The notes below the pieces were generated by a model. It searched no databases and was not told the origin of the DNA. It worked only from the letters and a program-made list of their open reading frames with translations. This document shows positions 6,424 to 6,644 of a DNA stretch of 6,644 nt, piece after piece; position 1 is the first letter of the stretch; each line of letters starts with the position of its first letter. This stretch comes from MWBF01 sp964614645 (lineage in GTDB: Bacteria > Chloroflexota > Anaerolineae > CG2-30-64-16): the NCBI GenBank assembly GCA_964614645.1, contig CAZTMA010000205.1, positions 1-6,644 of the forward strand, in the 5' to 3' direction. The position numbers and the translations under genes were made by a program.

Positions 6424-6429
6424 TATAAT
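6424..6429 (+). promoter_or_regulatory. Consensus -10 element for the right-hand membrane protein gene
   Basis: TATAAT matches the sigma70-type -10 consensus exactly, in otherwise GC-rich DNA, 18 bp before ATG 6448. The hexamer 17 bp upstream (CAGACG, 6401-6406) shares only the GAC centre with TTGACA, so the -35 is weak. Transcription would start near 6435-6437, at the edge of the Shine-Dalgarno GGAGG (6436-6440), giving a leader of only about 11-13 nt. Confidence 0.5.
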
Positions 6430-6447
6430 GTCAGCGGAGGATGCGTG

Positions 6448-6644
6448 ATGGGACTGGACTCTTACGGCGATGAGCGGGGCGGACCGGGTCTGCTGACCAG
6501 AGTATTACTTTTCGTGGCGGGCGCGGGAGCGGGCGCGGTGCTGCTGGCGCTGGCCGTATTCCTGTTCCTCCATTTCACGCGCGGGGCGGGCGAGCCGGGC
6601 GGCGTGGCTGCAGTCATGCGCCTGTTCGCTACCGCGACGCCCAC
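6448..6644 (+). CDS. N terminus of a membrane-anchored protein (3' truncated by window edge)
   Basis: ATG 6448 opens a frame with no stop to the right edge (65 codons plus 2 nt). GGAGG (6436-6440) lies 7 nt before it and TATAAT lies 18 bp upstream, so both initiation signals agree. The first 18 residues are polar and charged (MGLDSYGDERGGPGLLTR). They are followed by one strong transmembrane helix at about residues 19-43, rich in Gly, Ala, Val, Leu and Phe (VLLFVAGAGAGAVLLALAVF and onward). After HFTRGAGEPGG the chain reaches LFATATPT, which looks like the start of the Thr/Pro-rich linker common in Chloroflexota surface proteins. This suggests a single-pass protein with an extracytoplasmic C-terminal domain. 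The functional domain is outside the window and cannot be named. The nearby ATG at 6441 is in another frame and stops after 10 codons. Confidence 0.7.
   Translation, partial: MGLDSYGDERGGPGLLTRVLLFVAGAGAGAVLLALAVFLFLHFTRGAGEPGGVAAVMRLFATATP

Noticed and set aside
1..6644. CRISPR array, tRNA/rRNA, transposase gene or defence system
   Set aside because: No regularly spaced repeats, no tRNA- or rRNA-like stretches and no transposase, nuclease or toxin-antitoxin motifs were seen on either strand.

Overview
The window is GC-rich, tightly packed bacterial chromosome. Three features suggest Chloroflexota, possibly Caldilinea- or Anaerolinea-like: an ATPase/TPR protein ending in a DUF1349-like domain, a lipoprotein with an Ala/Pro-rich linker after its lipobox, and a membrane-anchored protein that enters a Thr/Pro-rich stretch (ATATPT). 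This placement rests on style and remembered family distribution. No marker gene is present, so it is tentative.

Layout: (1) From the left edge to 2812 (+) lies the C-terminal 936 codons of a large regulatory ATPase of the signal-transduction/STAND type: Walker B region, winged-helix-like segment, long TPR-like helical array, and a C-terminal concanavalin-like DUF1349-type domain. (2) Convergent to it are two minus-strand genes read as 4390->3407 and 3351->2836: an exported lipoprotein with two NTF2/SnoaL-like domains, then a small secreted protein of unknown function. They are 55 bp apart, each has a strong AAGGAGG Shine-Dalgarno, and they probably form an operon. (3) After a 192-bp spacer holding an imperfect inverted repeat and a short direct repeat, a minus-strand gene (6271->4583) encodes a stand-alone thiamine-diphosphate enzyme of the acetolactate synthase/benzaldehyde lyase superfamily. 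(4) A 176-bp divergent intergenic region carries a TATAAT -10 element facing right. It is followed by the start of a membrane-anchored protein cut off by the right edge (6448 onward, +).

The genes do not form an obvious single pathway. The lipoprotein and the small secreted protein act outside the cytoplasm and are the only pair likely to work together. The TPP enzyme lacks ilvN or ilvC neighbours, so branched-chain amino acid synthesis is not indicated. The ATPase is probably a large signalling or transcription-linked protein whose output domain lies outside the window.

I found no convincing CRISPR array, RNA gene, transposase gene, defence system or integrated element. The most notable observations are a perfect 11-bp hairpin that supplies the last codons of the ATPase gene and resembles IS200/IS605-type end hairpins, the unusual ATPase-TPR-DUF1349 architecture, the exported two-gene unit, and an altered cofactor motif (HD where NN or ND is usual) in the TPP enzyme.
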